49,106 bases of DNA from Actinomycetes bacterium (GCA_022599915.1 JAHZLH010000017.1:1-49106); one strand, 5' to 3'. Shown: positions 1-9,191, numbered from the stretch's first letter. Numbers and translations: made by a program. Notes: a model not told the origin generated them from the letters alone.

Positions 1-687
1 GATCACATTGTCTACATGGTGGATAGACCTCGCGACGGCCGGTCCTTCAGTACCAGACGAATTCGGGCGGTCCAGTACGGCGAGACCATCTTTACGATGT
101 CGGCATCCTTCGCCATACCGCAGCAAGGGCCCGCTCACGGGACCGACAAGGCTCCTGGCTGGTTCGCCGCAGTACCGGGCCCCGAGGAGGCCACACCCGT
201 CGATATCTTCGATCATATTCACCTACCCGAAGATGCTGCCCCCGCTAGCAAAGGACTGAAGCAGGCGGGCTACCCCATTAACCAGCTCTTGGACATGCGC
301 CACGTGGATAGCGAACTCGTTCGCGAGATCAGTGACGGGTTCGTCGATCAAATGAACTGGATTAAGGGTCAGCCACTGCCCGACAACCCGCTCACACATG
401 TGTGTGCCCTCACCTACTTCTCCGACCTGACGCTGGTTCGCACTGTGTTGGGGCATCATGGCGGCTCAGCTGGGGTTGACCAGTTGGAGATTGCATCGAT
501 TGACCATGCGATGTGGTTCCACGCACCGTTGCGGGCCGACTCATGGCTGCTCTTCGCTAACCGCAGCCCAGTCGCAGGGCATGGCCATGGCTTTGCAACC
601 GGTGGTTTCTATACTCAAACGGGACAAACAGTCGCTTCGGTCGCCCAAGAAGTTCTGGTTCGCGAACCACCAGGCCAGAGCGGCTAG
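1..687 (+). CDS. tesB: Acyl-CoA thioesterase II (TesB), 5'-truncated by the window
   Basis: TesB-type enzymes hydrolyse fatty acyl-CoA to free fatty acid and CoA in the cytoplasm with a double hot-dog fold. The frame is open from base 1 (it reads DHIVYMVDRPRDGRSF), so the N-terminal part lies outside the window and 228 residues remain. The segment VDRPRDGRSFSTRR, the following FTMSASF, and near the end HAMWFHAPLRADSWLL and the ASVAQEVLVR closing strand are characteristic of the family. The usual length is about 280-290 aa, so roughly 50-60 residues are missing. The gene ends 75 bases before the YaaA-type gene on the same strand, so the two may be co-transcribed. The identification is secure; the start is unseen. 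Confidence 0.92.
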   Translation, partial: DHIVYMVDRPRDGRSFSTRRIRAVQYGETIFTMSASFAIPQQGPAHGTDKAPGWFAAVPGPEEATPVDIFDHIHLPEDAAPASKGLKQAGYPINQLLDMRHVDSELVREISDGFVDQMNWIKGQPLPDNPLTHVCALTYFSDLTLVRTVLGHHGGSAGVDQLEIASIDHAMWFHAPLRADSWLLFANRSPVAGHGHGFATGGFYTQTGQTVASVAQEVLVREPPGQSG

Positions 688-762
688 CCTCAGCCCAGCC
701 AACCTTCCCACTCTCATGGGTACCCCCCAAATGCCGCGTGGTGGTGCTGGGATGATGAGCGG

Positions 763-1542
763 GTGCTGATCTTGCTGCCGCCTTCCGAGGGCAAGGAATG
801 TCCCGGCAAGGGCGACCCGTTGTCATTGGCGACGCTGCGGGACACCGATCTCACCGACCCGCGACAAGCGGTCTTAGCTGCCCTCACCACGCTGTGCCAA
901 GAGTCGCCGGACGAAGCTAATCAAACTCTTGGCCTTTCGCCGAGACTGGCTGACTGGGTTGATCGCAATGCAAATCTGGCGACCAGCCCCAGCGCCCCGG
1001 CGGCTGAGATCTACACCGGCGTGCTCTTTGGTGAACTCGATCTCGCCGGAATGTCAACTGCTGAGTTCGAACTCGCTACTGGCAGACTGCTAATCTTCAC
1101 CGCGCTATTTGGCCTAGTTCGACCCAACGACCGAATCTGCTGTTACCGACTATCCGGCGGCGTCGACCTCCCCGGCATCGGTCGCTTGACCCGATTCTGG
1201 CGAGAGCCATTGGCCGAAGCTATGACCGCCATCAGCGCAGATAACCTGATCGTAGATATGCGGTCCTCGCCGTACAGCGGGATGTGGTCCCCGACCGCAA
1301 CTGAGTGCGATTCATTGGTAACTATCAAAGTCTGGCAAGAGTCAGCGTCGGGCCAACGAACGGCAGTCAGTCATCACAACAAAGCAAGCAAGGGCGCGCT
1401 GGCCCGGCAGCTTGCCACTACTCCCACTGCTGCCCGGACTGCGACCGAACTGTGTGCACAGGTGGGCGCCCTCGGCTGGGAAGCGGACTTGTCTCACAAC
1501 GGCAAGTCCGACCAAATCGACCTGTACCTACCCGCGCGATAG
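763..1542 (+). CDS. yaaA: YaaA/UPF0246 family peroxide-stress protein
   Basis: The protein of 259 aa begins with the family signature LLPPSEGK and carries the other conserved blocks: the YTGVLFGELDL region, the LFGLVRPNDRI strand, and a C-terminal HHNKASKG stretch. In E. coli YaaA lowers intracellular free iron during hydrogen peroxide stress, and structural work shows a DNA-binding-like fold. Whether that role holds in actinobacteria is not shown here. The start is a GTG at 763, because the signature motif begins at the second residue. The upstream GATGAG is only a weak ribosome-binding site. It converges with the histidine kinase gene with 14 bases between the stops. Confidence 0.88.
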   Translation: MLILLPPSEGKECPGKGDPLSLATLRDTDLTDPRQAVLAALTTLCQESPDEANQTLGLSPRLADWVDRNANLATSPSAPAAEIYTGVLFGELDLAGMSTAEFELATGRLLIFTALFGLVRPNDRICCYRLSGGVDLPGIGRLTRFWREPLAEAMTAISADNLIVDMRSSPYSGMWSPTATECDSLVTIKVWQESASGQRTAVSHHNKASKGALARQLATTPTAARTATELCAQVGALGWEADLSHNGKSDQIDLYLPAR

Positions 1543-1556
1543 TCAGAAACCGCAGC

Positions 1557-3908
1557 CTAGGCTGGGACTTCTGTCAAATAGTCACGCATCGCACGTTCAG
1601 TGCGAGCAGCGACATTGCGGATCTGACTCATGGCCGCTTGAATCTCGCCATCGCCAAGCTCACCGCAGCCCTGTTCGATCCCCCGACACACACTCGCCAG
1701 TTGCTCAGCTCCCAGCATCGCCGAGGGCGACACCAACGTGTGCAGGGCTCTCGCCAGCACTGCATGATCAGGGTCGTTGCGGGCCGCTTCGATCACATCC
1801 AACCGGGGCTGCAACTCTTCCAGATAGATCATGATGCTCTCCGCCACCACCGAAAAGTCCCCTATCTCATCCGCAAGAGCTCGCAGCCTGGCGATATCAA
1901 GAATCACTCCAGTTTGCTCAGCTTCGTCTGTGGAGGCGGTAGCAGTCGGTTCCGCCGAGACCGGCGGAACAGCGGGCTGTGCCCCAGCTAGGCGCTGTTC
2001 CGGTAGTGCAGCGTTGTCCGGTACGGCTCCTGAAAGCGCATCTCGCAGGCCCGCCAACGAGACCGGCTTGGTGAGGTAATCCGACATTCCCGCAGCCAAA
2101 CAAACGTTGCGGTCCTCGTCCAGCGTGGCCGCACTGAGTCCGATGATGGGCACCTGCGCTGATGTAGCAGCATCACTCAGTTCGCGGATGGCCCTGGTTG
2201 CCGCAATACCATCCATTCGTGGCATGGAGATGTCCATCAACACCGCGTCATAGCGCTCGCGGGCCGCGGCCGCCACTGCGGCTTCACCGTCAGGCACCAA
2301 ATCGGCCAGCACCCCAACCTTTGCCAGCATCGTCCGCAGCAGAGCCTGATTAGCTGGTGAATCTTCTGCGACGAGAACTCGCAAGCCCAGATCAGCACTC
2401 ACTTGTGGCTGCGGCGTCACCTTGGTCTGAGTCGCCACTCGACTATCGACCCGCATTAGCTCAGCCAACCGGGAACGTCGAATCGGGAGTACCCCGCTGG
2501 CTGCCCCCGGGATTTCCGCCAGCGCACCAACAGACAGGACGATCGACTTTGCTGGGTACCACCGCTGTTGTAACGCAGCGAGCTCATCCGCAACGTCGGC
2601 TTGGCCACCGTCAACGACCATGACCGCAGCATGAATAGCCTGGCCAGCAGCCGTCTCGGTATCGCGCAGAACTTCCACGCCCAGCGATCGCAACTTGGTC
2701 ACCACAGCCATGCTGGTAAGGGGCTGCGAGCATCTCAGCACGACCCGGGCCCCTACCAGTTCGGCGATGGGTTTCACCTCAGCAGGAACTGGGCGAACAA
2801 TAGGGAGACTGATGCGGAAGGCGGTGCCCATCCCAGGCCGAGAATCAACCTCAACGTCTCCGCCCATCCGATCCAAGAGGGTGCGCACAATTGTCAAACC
2901 CAATCCAGCGCCACTTCGCTCCTGCAATCCGCTGCCTTGTTCATAGGGGCTAAACAACCGATCCAGTTGCGCAATATTAATTCCAGCGCCGGAGTCGATC
3001 ACTCGAATCTGTAGAAAGCCGTCGGACGCCTCAGCTGAAACTGCAACCTCGCCGGAGTCCGTGAACTTCACTGCATTCGACAGCAAGTTCAGCAGCACTT
3101 GCCGGAAGCGGGCCGCATCCAGCACCAGCTGCTGCGGCACGGATGGATGGATCCATACAGATAACGCCAGTCCCTTGAGCCGAGCGTCAGGGCCGACCGT
3201 TTCTACTGCGCTTTCCAGCATTTCGTGAACGTCTATGAGTCGCTCATCAAGTTCAAACTTGCCAGCATCCAGTCGACTGATCACCAACAGGTTCTCGAGC
3301 AACTCATTGACGCTATCGGCAGATCGCCGGATTCCGGTGATGATGTCGCGAATATAGTCCGGCAGATTTTCTCCCATGAGAAGTTCCACCAAACCTACAA
3401 CGCCGCTCAGCGGAGTACGCACTTCGTGGCTGACCATGGAGAGCAGCCAGGCCCGTTGCTCGGCGATCTCCTCAGCTCGTTCCCGTGCCGCCACTTCGCT
3501 CTCGCCGGCTCTAATCTCCGCGGTTGCGTCCCGATATAGGTAGACCCGCCGCCGCCCGGCACTTACCGATAACGGCAACACCTCCCGCAGCAAAACTCGA
3601 TCATCGATCAGATCGATTCGGCTCTCGGAATTCTCGTCATCCGCATCTGACGAATCACTCAGCAAGATTTCCGGAATAACAGTGCGTGTCGCCAACTCGG
3701 CGTTGACTTCGGCGAAAGGGCGCCCGATGATCTCATCCTTGGTTCCGGCAAGACCAAAGGCATCGAGTAGCGCCTGGTTGGCCAAACTCACTAGGCCTTG
3801 CTCGTCCCGAACCAAAACCCCAATCGGCAAATACTGAACCAGTGGGAAAGCTGCCGCGTCCGCCGGATGCCCCTGTGGGGTAGAGGTCCTGTCAGCGTCG
3901 GGATTCAC
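1557..3908 (-). CDS. Hybrid sensor histidine kinase (PAS-HisKA-HATPase-pseudoREC-REC-Hpt)
   Basis: A soluble BarA/ArcB-type phosphorelay kinase; I see no transmembrane segment. Residues are numbered from the upstream ATG at 3926: a PAS-like domain at 25-135, a HisKA helix with the phosphoacceptor His167 in SMVSHEVRTPL, and an ATPase domain at about 265-378 (N-box LLNLLSNAVKF, G boxes DSGAG and GAGLGL). A degenerate receiver at about 392-495 has lost the acidic pair and the lysine. A canonical receiver at 514-632 has Glu521/Asp522, Asp565 and Lys620. A C-terminal Hpt domain carries His729. The GTG at 3908 is preferred as start because AGAGG sits about six bases before it; the ATG at 3926 has no such site. 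No response regulator is adjacent, so the output partner is unknown. It is divergent from the DUF2599 gene. Confidence 0.9.
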   Translation of the reverse strand: MNPDADRTSTPQGHPADAAAFPLVQYLPIGVLVRDEQGLVSLANQALLDAFGLAGTKDEIIGRPFAEVNAELATRTVIPEILLSDSSDADDENSESRIDLIDDRVLLREVLPLSVSAGRRRVYLYRDATAEIRAGESEVAARERAEEIAEQRAWLLSMVSHEVRTPLSGVVGLVELLMGENLPDYIRDIITGIRRSADSVNELLENLLVISRLDAGKFELDERLIDVHEMLESAVETVGPDARLKGLALSVWIHPSVPQQLVLDAARFRQVLLNLLSNAVKFTDSGEVAVSAEASDGFLQIRVIDSGAGINIAQLDRLFSPYEQGSGLQERSGAGLGLTIVRTLLDRMGGDVEVDSRPGMGTAFRISLPIVRPVPAEVKPIAELVGARVVLRCSQPLTSMAVVTKLRSLGVEVLRDTETAAGQAIHAAVMVVDGGQADVADELAALQQRWYPAKSIVLSVGALAEIPGAASGVLPIRRSRLAELMRVDSRVATQTKVTPQPQVSADLGLRVLVAEDSPANQALLRTMLAKVGVLADLVPDGEAAVAAAARERYDAVLMDISMPRMDGIAATRAIRELSDAATSAQVPIIGLSAATLDEDRNVCLAAGMSDYLTKPVSLAGLRDALSGAVPDNAALPEQRLAGAQPAVPPVSAEPTATASTDEAEQTGVILDIARLRALADEIGDFSVVAESIMIYLEELQPRLDVIEAARNDPDHAVLARALHTLVSPSAMLGAEQLASVCRGIEQGCGELGDGEIQAAMSQIRNVAARTERAMRDYLTEVPA

Positions 3909-4003
3909 TGCGGTCCTCTCTACCATCCATCACGTTTACTCTTGTTCGGATCGTGCCCAATCTGACACAGGATTCGCCTCAATACCAACGACAATTGAGG
4001 TGC

Positions 4004-4018
4004 CCTTGATGTTCAAGG
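4004..4018. promoter_or_regulatory. Palindrome in the divergent kinase/DUF2599 intergenic region
   Basis: CCTTGA-TGT-TCAAGG is a perfect inverted repeat with 6-base arms, lying about 95 bases upstream of the kinase start and 175 bases upstream of the DUF2599 gene. It has the size of a dimeric repressor operator. No regulator is identified and a chance match is possible. The rest of the 3909-4190 gap shows no convincing gene. Confidence 0.25.
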
Positions 4019-4190
4019 AAACAAATTTCGAAAATCGTTGTCGCTCACCGTCACGGCAAGACCGCCAATCGCCACGACTAGCATGCCCGCCAACGCTGTT
4101 GCGCGCTACGGCGCACGGAACTGCGAAATGATACGACCCGCTCCCACGCTGCATTTAGGCTGACACCGCGGAATTGTCAGGAGGACCGGA

Positions 4191-4643
4191 GTGCGCAAGA
4201 TCATCACCCTCGCCCTGCTGATCGGCCTTTGCCTAGCGCTCGGGATGGCGACGTCCGCGACGACCCGCTCCAACACGGCTTCATCACCCGATCCTGGGGC
4301 ATCCGGGAGCTCAGCAAAGGGCCAAGCTCCGCGACCAACTAATCAGCAGGATCGGCGACACCGATACGTGGCGAAGGTAAGTGTGGTCAGCGAAAGTTCC
4401 GGCTTGACGTATCGCATTACCCCGACCAGGAGCGGGAGACTAGTGCCCGAAGCTGCGCTGGATGAAATGTGGCGACAAGTCACCCGGCGCGGAGTGCCTG
4501 ACCAGCCAAACCTAAGGCAACAGTTCCGCTGCCATCCGCTGTCCATGCTTGCGCGACTGAAAAGCAGTTGGGACCTTGAGTCGTGGCGCCCAGCCGTGGG
4601 CCTCGCCGACACAATGTTGGCTGGCTGCAATCCGGAACCGTGA
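4191..4643 (+). CDS. Secreted DUF2599-domain protein
   Basis: A 150-aa protein with an N-terminal signal sequence (MRKIITLALLIGLCLALGMA), then a Ser/Pro/Gly-rich linker to about residue 50. A C-terminal domain has the DUF2599 pattern: a T-P-T strand, a W-x-x-V helix, the block GVPDQPNLRQQFRCH, then W-x-L-E-x-W-R-P and a closing C-N-P. The two conserved cysteines (in FRCH and GCNP) probably form a disulfide outside the cell. Function of the family is unknown to me. The GTG start is fixed by a strong AGGAGG nine bases upstream. The stop overlaps the ATG of the next gene by one base, which suggests translational coupling. Confidence 0.78.
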   Translation: MRKIITLALLIGLCLALGMATSATTRSNTASSPDPGASGSSAKGQAPRPTNQQDRRHRYVAKVSVVSESSGLTYRITPTRSGRLVPEAALDEMWRQVTRRGVPDQPNLRQQFRCHPLSMLARLKSSWDLESWRPAVGLADTMLAGCNPEP

Positions 4644-5737
4644 TGCGCAAGCTGGAACCTCGGCTGGTCTTGAAGCCAGCCTGCGCGCTCGTGGCATTGC
4701 TTTGGTCTATCGCCGCCATAGTCGACGACCCGACAGACACGAACCCGTGGCTTCTCCTGCTAGCACCACCAGCACTTCTCCTCGTCGGACCTGCACACCG
4801 CTTGCTGCCCGACGCCTCGCGACTGTTGTTGGCACTGCTCGCCGCCAGTTTGTCGCTAGCGGCTGTGGTTGCCACGCCAGCCTCACTTCTGCTTGTCACT
4901 GCCGTGGGGCTGCTGACCACCACCCTCGCTATTGAGCACAGCGGTCGATCAACTCTCGCCCCAGACGCTTTCGCCGCTGCTCTCGCGGTAGCGACAGCAC
5001 TCTGGTTGGGCATGCAAGGTCTGGCTCTTGCTGTCGCCGCAACGGGCAGTGACTACGCCAACGTCGCGCTGCCACTACTGCTAGCCCTGGTGCTGGCAGC
5101 CCTTGCAGTTAGTTCCGGCCCGCAACTGTCGCCAGGCAGCCCTCAATGGCTGACCGGTTGGCCGCTGGTGGTGCTGACTGCGATCCCGGCGTGGACCTTT
5201 ATTCCCCAGCTACTCACCACCTCGGCGATGTCAGCAGCTGTGGTGGTTCCGTTACTACTCGCTTGCGCAGTTGCGGCGATGGCCCTGCTGCCACTAATAC
5301 CCGCTCAGCGATTCACCACCTTGTGGCTAGTCGGCGCAGTCGCTGCGGCGATCGGGATTCAAGTCGCCAGCACCGCAATTCTGGCGAGTGCAATGGGGTT
5401 AATGGTCACGCCATTCTTGCTGCGCTACGTCGCGCTCGGCACCAATACGGCTATCGAATCGCCAGCAGGGCAAACTCCCACCGTGCCGGCAACGGGAGCG
5501 CTGGCCGCGTCGGCAGCTCTGCTCGCTCTGGGGCTGCTGGCTCTCGCAGCAAACGGGTTCTGGCCCACTGCCGTACACCCCGGTGCCATCATCGGGGTGG
5601 CGGTACTGTTCTTCGGCCTCACACGCGTTACCCATGGGACCAGCTACCAGCAAGCTCAACCGTCAGCACTGCATTGGCCCGGAGTAGTTGCGGGGTTGGT
5701 CGCTGTGGCGCTCTTGGGTTGGTATCTAGTCCCATAG
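4643..5737 (+). CDS. Polytopic membrane protein, unknown function
   Basis: A 364-aa protein consisting almost entirely of Leu/Ala/Val-rich hydrophobic helices; I count about eleven membrane spans with short loops and no large soluble domain. No motif of a known transporter or glycosyltransferase family is recognised. The start is taken as the ATG at 4643, which shares its A with the TGA stop of the DUF2599 gene (a GTG three bases earlier is possible). The tight coupling implies that the two products are made together, perhaps as membrane partner and secreted factor; that is inference from arrangement only. Confidence 0.75.
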   Translation: MRKLEPRLVLKPACALVALLWSIAAIVDDPTDTNPWLLLLAPPALLLVGPAHRLLPDASRLLLALLAASLSLAAVVATPASLLLVTAVGLLTTTLAIEHSGRSTLAPDAFAAALAVATALWLGMQGLALAVAATGSDYANVALPLLLALVLAALAVSSGPQLSPGSPQWLTGWPLVVLTAIPAWTFIPQLLTTSAMSAAVVVPLLLACAVAAMALLPLIPAQRFTTLWLVGAVAAAIGIQVASTAILASAMGLMVTPFLLRYVALGTNTAIESPAGQTPTVPATGALAASAALLALGLLALAANGFWPTAVHPGAIIGVAVLFFGLTRVTHGTSYQQAQPSALHWPGVVAGLVAVALLGWYLVP

Positions 5738-5813
5738 CTATCGGTGGTGTTTTCTGCGCGGTCGCTGCTTTCCGGCATAGGCTGTGACTGTTACTTCTCT
5801 AAGGAGTCTGCTC

Positions 5814-6956
5814 ATGGCCAACTCTGCTTTTCGCGCCATCGACATCTTTGCTGAGGCCAATGCCATCCCACTTCCCGGTCGACAACTAGCGGCCATCACG
5901 CAAGCCGCGCCGGCCTTCCACGACTGGTTTGCCGACTCCGGGACTGCCGCAGCAGTAACCACCTGCGACCTTATTGGCCTGCCCTATCCCACTCAATACG
6001 CTCTCTTTCGAGCCAAGGCCGCAGTGTCTAGTCCCTATGTCCGCATTACCAATCGCATGTTGGTTGTGCAGTTCTTCGACTTCGCCGGTGAACTACGCAC
6101 CATGCTGGTCGGCCCCACCGATGTTGACCTCGCCGGGAATACTGGCTACTTCGCTGACTTTCGGCGTCGGCTACCGGGACCGCTCGCCGAACTCGCAGTT
6201 CGACGCTACCCCACAGTGCTGGAGCACCTTGCGGAGCTCGACATCAGCCCCGAGCAGATCGACTACATCACCTTCGATCATTTGCATACGCAAGATCTGC
6301 GCCGCTGGCTGGGCACTGACGAGATTCAGCCGGATTTGGCGGCAGCGGGTTTCGCACCTCTCGATGAGCCAGTGCAACCGATCTTCCCCAACGCGCAGTT
6401 ACTGATCATGCGGCCAGAATGGGAGCAATTTCCGCAGGTTCATCCGCTGCAACGTCGGTGGTTTCAAGGCCACACCCACGCGGCCGTTCGACCGGACAAA
6501 GTGGTCACTCTCGACTCTGACGTCTTGCTTGGCCCTGGCGTCGCCCTGGTAGCCACCCCAGGCCACACCGTCGGCAACCATACCGTCGTACTCAACACCA
6601 GCAGCGGGGTTTGGACTTCCTCAGAGAACGGCATGATGCCCGAGGCCTACGATCCGCAATCCTCCGCAATACCTGGCTTGCGTGACTACTTCGTGGAAAC
6701 CAAGTTAGAGGTGGTACTCAATTCCAACACTCCAGAATCCAGTGCAGTGCAGTACAACTCCATGATCAAAGAGAAGTTGATCGCCGGACGTGGTGGGCCG
6801 ACCGGGGAACACGTGCAGCACTTTTGTTCTTCCGAAATGTCGCCGTGGCTACTGGCGCGACGCAACGGTCCCGGTCATATCTACGAATCCTTACAGCACG
6901 GTCGACTAGTGCCCAGTGGGACTGGCACCACACTCGATCAGCGCGCCACTGCCTAG
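5814..6956 (+). CDS. Metallo-beta-lactamase-fold hydrolase
   Basis: A cytoplasmic 380-aa protein. The metal-binding signature is visible as His156-Leu-His158-Thr-Gln-Asp161 (HxHxxD), with a later GHTVGNH block at 250-256 supplying the third histidine region. The N-terminal 140 residues are an extension that many small family members lack. The usual late Asp ligand position is not obvious, as the segment reads SSENGMM. The start at 5814 is chosen over the upstream in-frame start at 5784 because AAGGAG lies about eight bases before it. The substrate cannot be told from the sequence. It lies between a membrane protein gene and a secreted hydrolase gene on the same strand. Confidence 0.82.
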   Translation: MANSAFRAIDIFAEANAIPLPGRQLAAITQAAPAFHDWFADSGTAAAVTTCDLIGLPYPTQYALFRAKAAVSSPYVRITNRMLVVQFFDFAGELRTMLVGPTDVDLAGNTGYFADFRRRLPGPLAELAVRRYPTVLEHLAELDISPEQIDYITFDHLHTQDLRRWLGTDEIQPDLAAAGFAPLDEPVQPIFPNAQLLIMRPEWEQFPQVHPLQRRWFQGHTHAAVRPDKVVTLDSDVLLGPGVALVATPGHTVGNHTVVLNTSSGVWTSSENGMMPEAYDPQSSAIPGLRDYFVETKLEVVLNSNTPESSAVQYNSMIKEKLIAGRGGPTGEHVQHFCSSEMSPWLLARRNGPGHIYESLQHGRLVPSGTGTTLDQRATA

Positions 6957-7099
6957 TCTTCGACGGCTGGTCCAGCGACGAACTGACTGCGGACTCGCCT
7001 AGGAACCCAGAACTGGCCCGATCATCGTGGCGGGTTGGCGAAATGTCCGGATTATTGGGTTCTGCCAGCGTTAGGCTCACGTTAATTCGAGGAGCATAT

Positions 7100-8725
7100 G
7101 TGATCTTGCGACTGCTGGTGCTGTTGTCAACGGCCGCGGTGTCAGCCGGCCTGCTCGTTCCTACCGGTGCCGCAGCGGACGCGAGCGGTAGCCACTTCAC
7201 CCCATTCAAGCAATCGGCAAAACCCAAGGATGCCGACGGCCGCGGGGGTGATCGCATCAACTGGAAGCGGTGCCGCAATGGCGATCTAGCTGCCTACGGC
7301 GCACAGTGCGCCATGGTCAAAGTACCGCTGAATCATGATCGACCCCGTGGGAAGCAGATCAAACTGGCAGTTTCGCGAGTCAGCAGTTCGGTCGGTGAGC
7401 AGCGATACCAGGGGGTGATGCTGGTCAACCCGGGCGGCCCGGGCGGCTCCGGGCTACCTTGGTCGACGCTGGGAACCTGGCTACCGAATCGAGTGAGCGC
7501 CGAATACGACTGGATTGGTTTCGACCCTCGAGGCGTAGGTCGCAGCCGTCCGTCGCTTAACTGCGATCGAGACTACTTCGGCTTCAACCGGCCCAACTAC
7601 TTTCCGGAACCGGTCGCTAATCGGGACGCTTGGCTAGCGCGGACCAAAAATTACGCCAAGGATTGCCGCAAGAACGGCAAGATCTTGAAACACATGAGCA
7701 CCGTCGATAGCGCCAAAGACATGGAGGTGCTGCGTCGTGCCCTTGGAGTCAAGGAGATTAACTTCTACGGTTTCTCCTACGGCACCTACCTCGGACAGGT
7801 CTACAGCACCCTCTACCCGGACCGGGTCCGACGACAAGTCTTCGACAGCAACGTCAACCCGCAGCGGGTCTTCTACCAGGCGAACCTCGATCAAGACGTC
7901 GCCTTCCAACGCGTCTTCGACGAATGGTTCGCCTGGATCGCAAAATATGACACCACCTATCAGTTGGGCAGCACCGGTGCAGCGGTGTCCCGCCGCTTCA
8001 CCGAAGCTCAAGCACAGTTGGCCATTACCCCTGCGGAGGGGAAGATCGGCCCGTCAGAGTGGATAGACATCTTCACTCCGGTTGGCTATAGCACGAGTAC
8101 CTGGCCTTACTTGGCGGAGTCATTCAGCCGCTACGTCCGGCTGGGCCAGTCTCGACAACTCGTCAACGAGTACCGCGACAGCGGGCAATTTCGCAACGAC
8201 AACGGCTACGCGGTGTATCTCGCCGTTCAATGCACTGATGCTCCGTGGCCAACTAATTGGGATACCTGGGCCGCCGACAACTGGGCTAGCTACGCAAAGG
8301 CACCGCTGTTGACATGGCCAAACGCCTGGTTCAACTATCCATGCGTCTACTGGCCCGCCCCCGCCAGTCAGCCAGTCAGGGTGAAAGGCAAACGAGTGCC
8401 ACCGGTGCTACTGATTAGTGGCACCTTGGATGCTCCCACGCCGTATTCCGGAAGTTTGCAGGTCCGGGAGAAATTTCCCAAGTCGAGGTTGGTCGCTATT
8501 GCGGGTGAGACCGGCCATGCTACATCGCTGGATGACAATCGATGTGTACGCAAGTATCTAGTTGACTACCTGAGTACCGGGGCATTGCCCAAACGGGATT
8601 CGGGAAAGACTGCAGACGTCACCTGCAAGGCCGCTCCGTTACCCAAACCGGAATTTGGCGTCTTCGGCAATTCCACCGGGGCTGACCCCAGCCAGCCAGA
8701 TACGTGGCGCAACTGGCGCTGGTGA
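7100..8725 (+). CDS. Secreted alpha/beta hydrolase, TAP-like (tripeptidyl-aminopeptidase family)
   Basis: A 541-aa exported serine hydrolase. The signal sequence ends near AAADASG (residue 25-30). The oxyanion segment NPGGPGGSG lies at 110-118, the GFDPRGVGRS block at 140-149 and the nucleophile elbow GFSYG with Ser226. The TAP-like C-terminal domain supplies the acid in SGTLDAPTP and the histidine in GETGHAT. Streptomyces relatives remove tripeptides from secreted proteins, but some members act on other esters or amides. The GTG at 7100 is preferred because GAGGAG precedes it by about six bases and the signal sequence starts exactly there; the open frame upstream has no such features. A bidirectional terminator follows. 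Confidence 0.9.
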   Translation: MILRLLVLLSTAAVSAGLLVPTGAAADASGSHFTPFKQSAKPKDADGRGGDRINWKRCRNGDLAAYGAQCAMVKVPLNHDRPRGKQIKLAVSRVSSSVGEQRYQGVMLVNPGGPGGSGLPWSTLGTWLPNRVSAEYDWIGFDPRGVGRSRPSLNCDRDYFGFNRPNYFPEPVANRDAWLARTKNYAKDCRKNGKILKHMSTVDSAKDMEVLRRALGVKEINFYGFSYGTYLGQVYSTLYPDRVRRQVFDSNVNPQRVFYQANLDQDVAFQRVFDEWFAWIAKYDTTYQLGSTGAAVSRRFTEAQAQLAITPAEGKIGPSEWIDIFTPVGYSTSTWPYLAESFSRYVRLGQSRQLVNEYRDSGQFRNDNGYAVYLAVQCTDAPWPTNWDTWAADNWASYAKAPLLTWPNAWFNYPCVYWPAPASQPVRVKGKRVPPVLLISGTLDAPTPYSGSLQVREKFPKSRLVAIAGETGHATSLDDNRCVRKYLVDYLSTGALPKRDSGKTADVTCKAAPLPKPEFGVFGNSTGADPSQPDTWRNWRW

Positions 8726-8766
8726 AACCCACGATCGTGCCCATCTCCGGGTAGGTAGCGGGCAAA

Positions 8767-8809
8767 AGGAACCCCCGACGACCATGGTCTGATCGCCGGG
8801 GGGCTTCCT
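8767..8809. terminator. Hairpin between convergent genes
   Basis: An inverted repeat pairs AGGAA-CCCCCG-CGA (8767-8781) with TCG-CGGGGG-TTCCT (8793-8809) with one mismatch and a two-base bulge, around an 11-base loop. It sits between the stop of the TAP-like gene at 8725 and the stop of the small gene at 8820, so it could end transcripts from both sides. There is no long T tract, as is common in actinobacteria. Confidence 0.6.
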
Positions 8810-8819
8810 GGGAGGATCG

Positions 8820-9047
8820 CTATGCGATGGCTTTTGTCTCCTCACTTCGGGGAGAGGGCAATGCCTCTGCCGTGGTGGGTTCAGGCGCGGGTCCCGCCGC
8901 TGGTGCTGGGACCTCATCCTTTTGTTTCTCTGCGTATTCTCGCTTCAGTCGAAGCGACGGATCGTTGTGTTCATCGAGGTCAGCTGGACCGAGGAAGGTG
9001 TAGAGAACCCGATTGGTGTAGTGCTTGATCTTGTACATGATGTTCAT
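8820..9047 (-). CDS. Small conserved-looking acidic/basic protein (75 aa), unknown function
   Basis: The gene has an almost ideal ribosome-binding site, AAGGAGG five bases before the ATG. The first 42 residues (beginning MNIMYKIKHYTNRVLYTF) look like a structured helical unit, followed by FLGPADLDEHNDP and a charged helix. The remaining 30 residues are a Pro/Ala/Glu-rich disordered tail. No signal sequence or membrane span is seen. I do not recognise a named family, although short actinobacterial proteins with a similar opening seem familiar. It stands alone, converging with the TAP-like gene. Confidence 0.7.
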   Translation of the reverse strand: MNIMYKIKHYTNRVLYTFLGPADLDEHNDPSLRLKREYAEKQKDEVPAPAAGPAPEPTTAEALPSPRSEETKAIA

Positions 9048-9070
9048 GTGGACCTCCTTGAAGCTCTTTC

Positions 9071-9099
9071 AGAGTAGAACTTGTGCAAAAGTGTTGCAA
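9071..9099 (-). promoter_or_regulatory. Possible sigma-70-type promoter of the 75-aa gene
   Basis: On the minus strand TTGCAA is followed after 17 bases by TACTCT, about 24 bases before the start codon. The match to TTGACA/TATAAT is 4/6 and 3/6, so this is only a candidate. Confidence 0.22.
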
Positions 9100-9191
9100 C
9101 TAGTCATCACCTAATCGGACCAGTACCAGGTCGATACTGTCCGACCCAGACCCAACGGGATGCCCTAGCGAGCCGTGCACAATGGGATGGC

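Noticed and set aside
1305-1991. A 228-aa plus-strand frame across the YaaA and kinase gene ends
   Set aside because: It crosses two real genes in the wrong frame and has no recognisable motif or ribosome-binding site.
3936-4154. A 72-aa minus-strand frame in the kinase/DUF2599 gap
   Set aside because: No ribosome-binding site, unnatural composition, and it occupies the expected promoter region.
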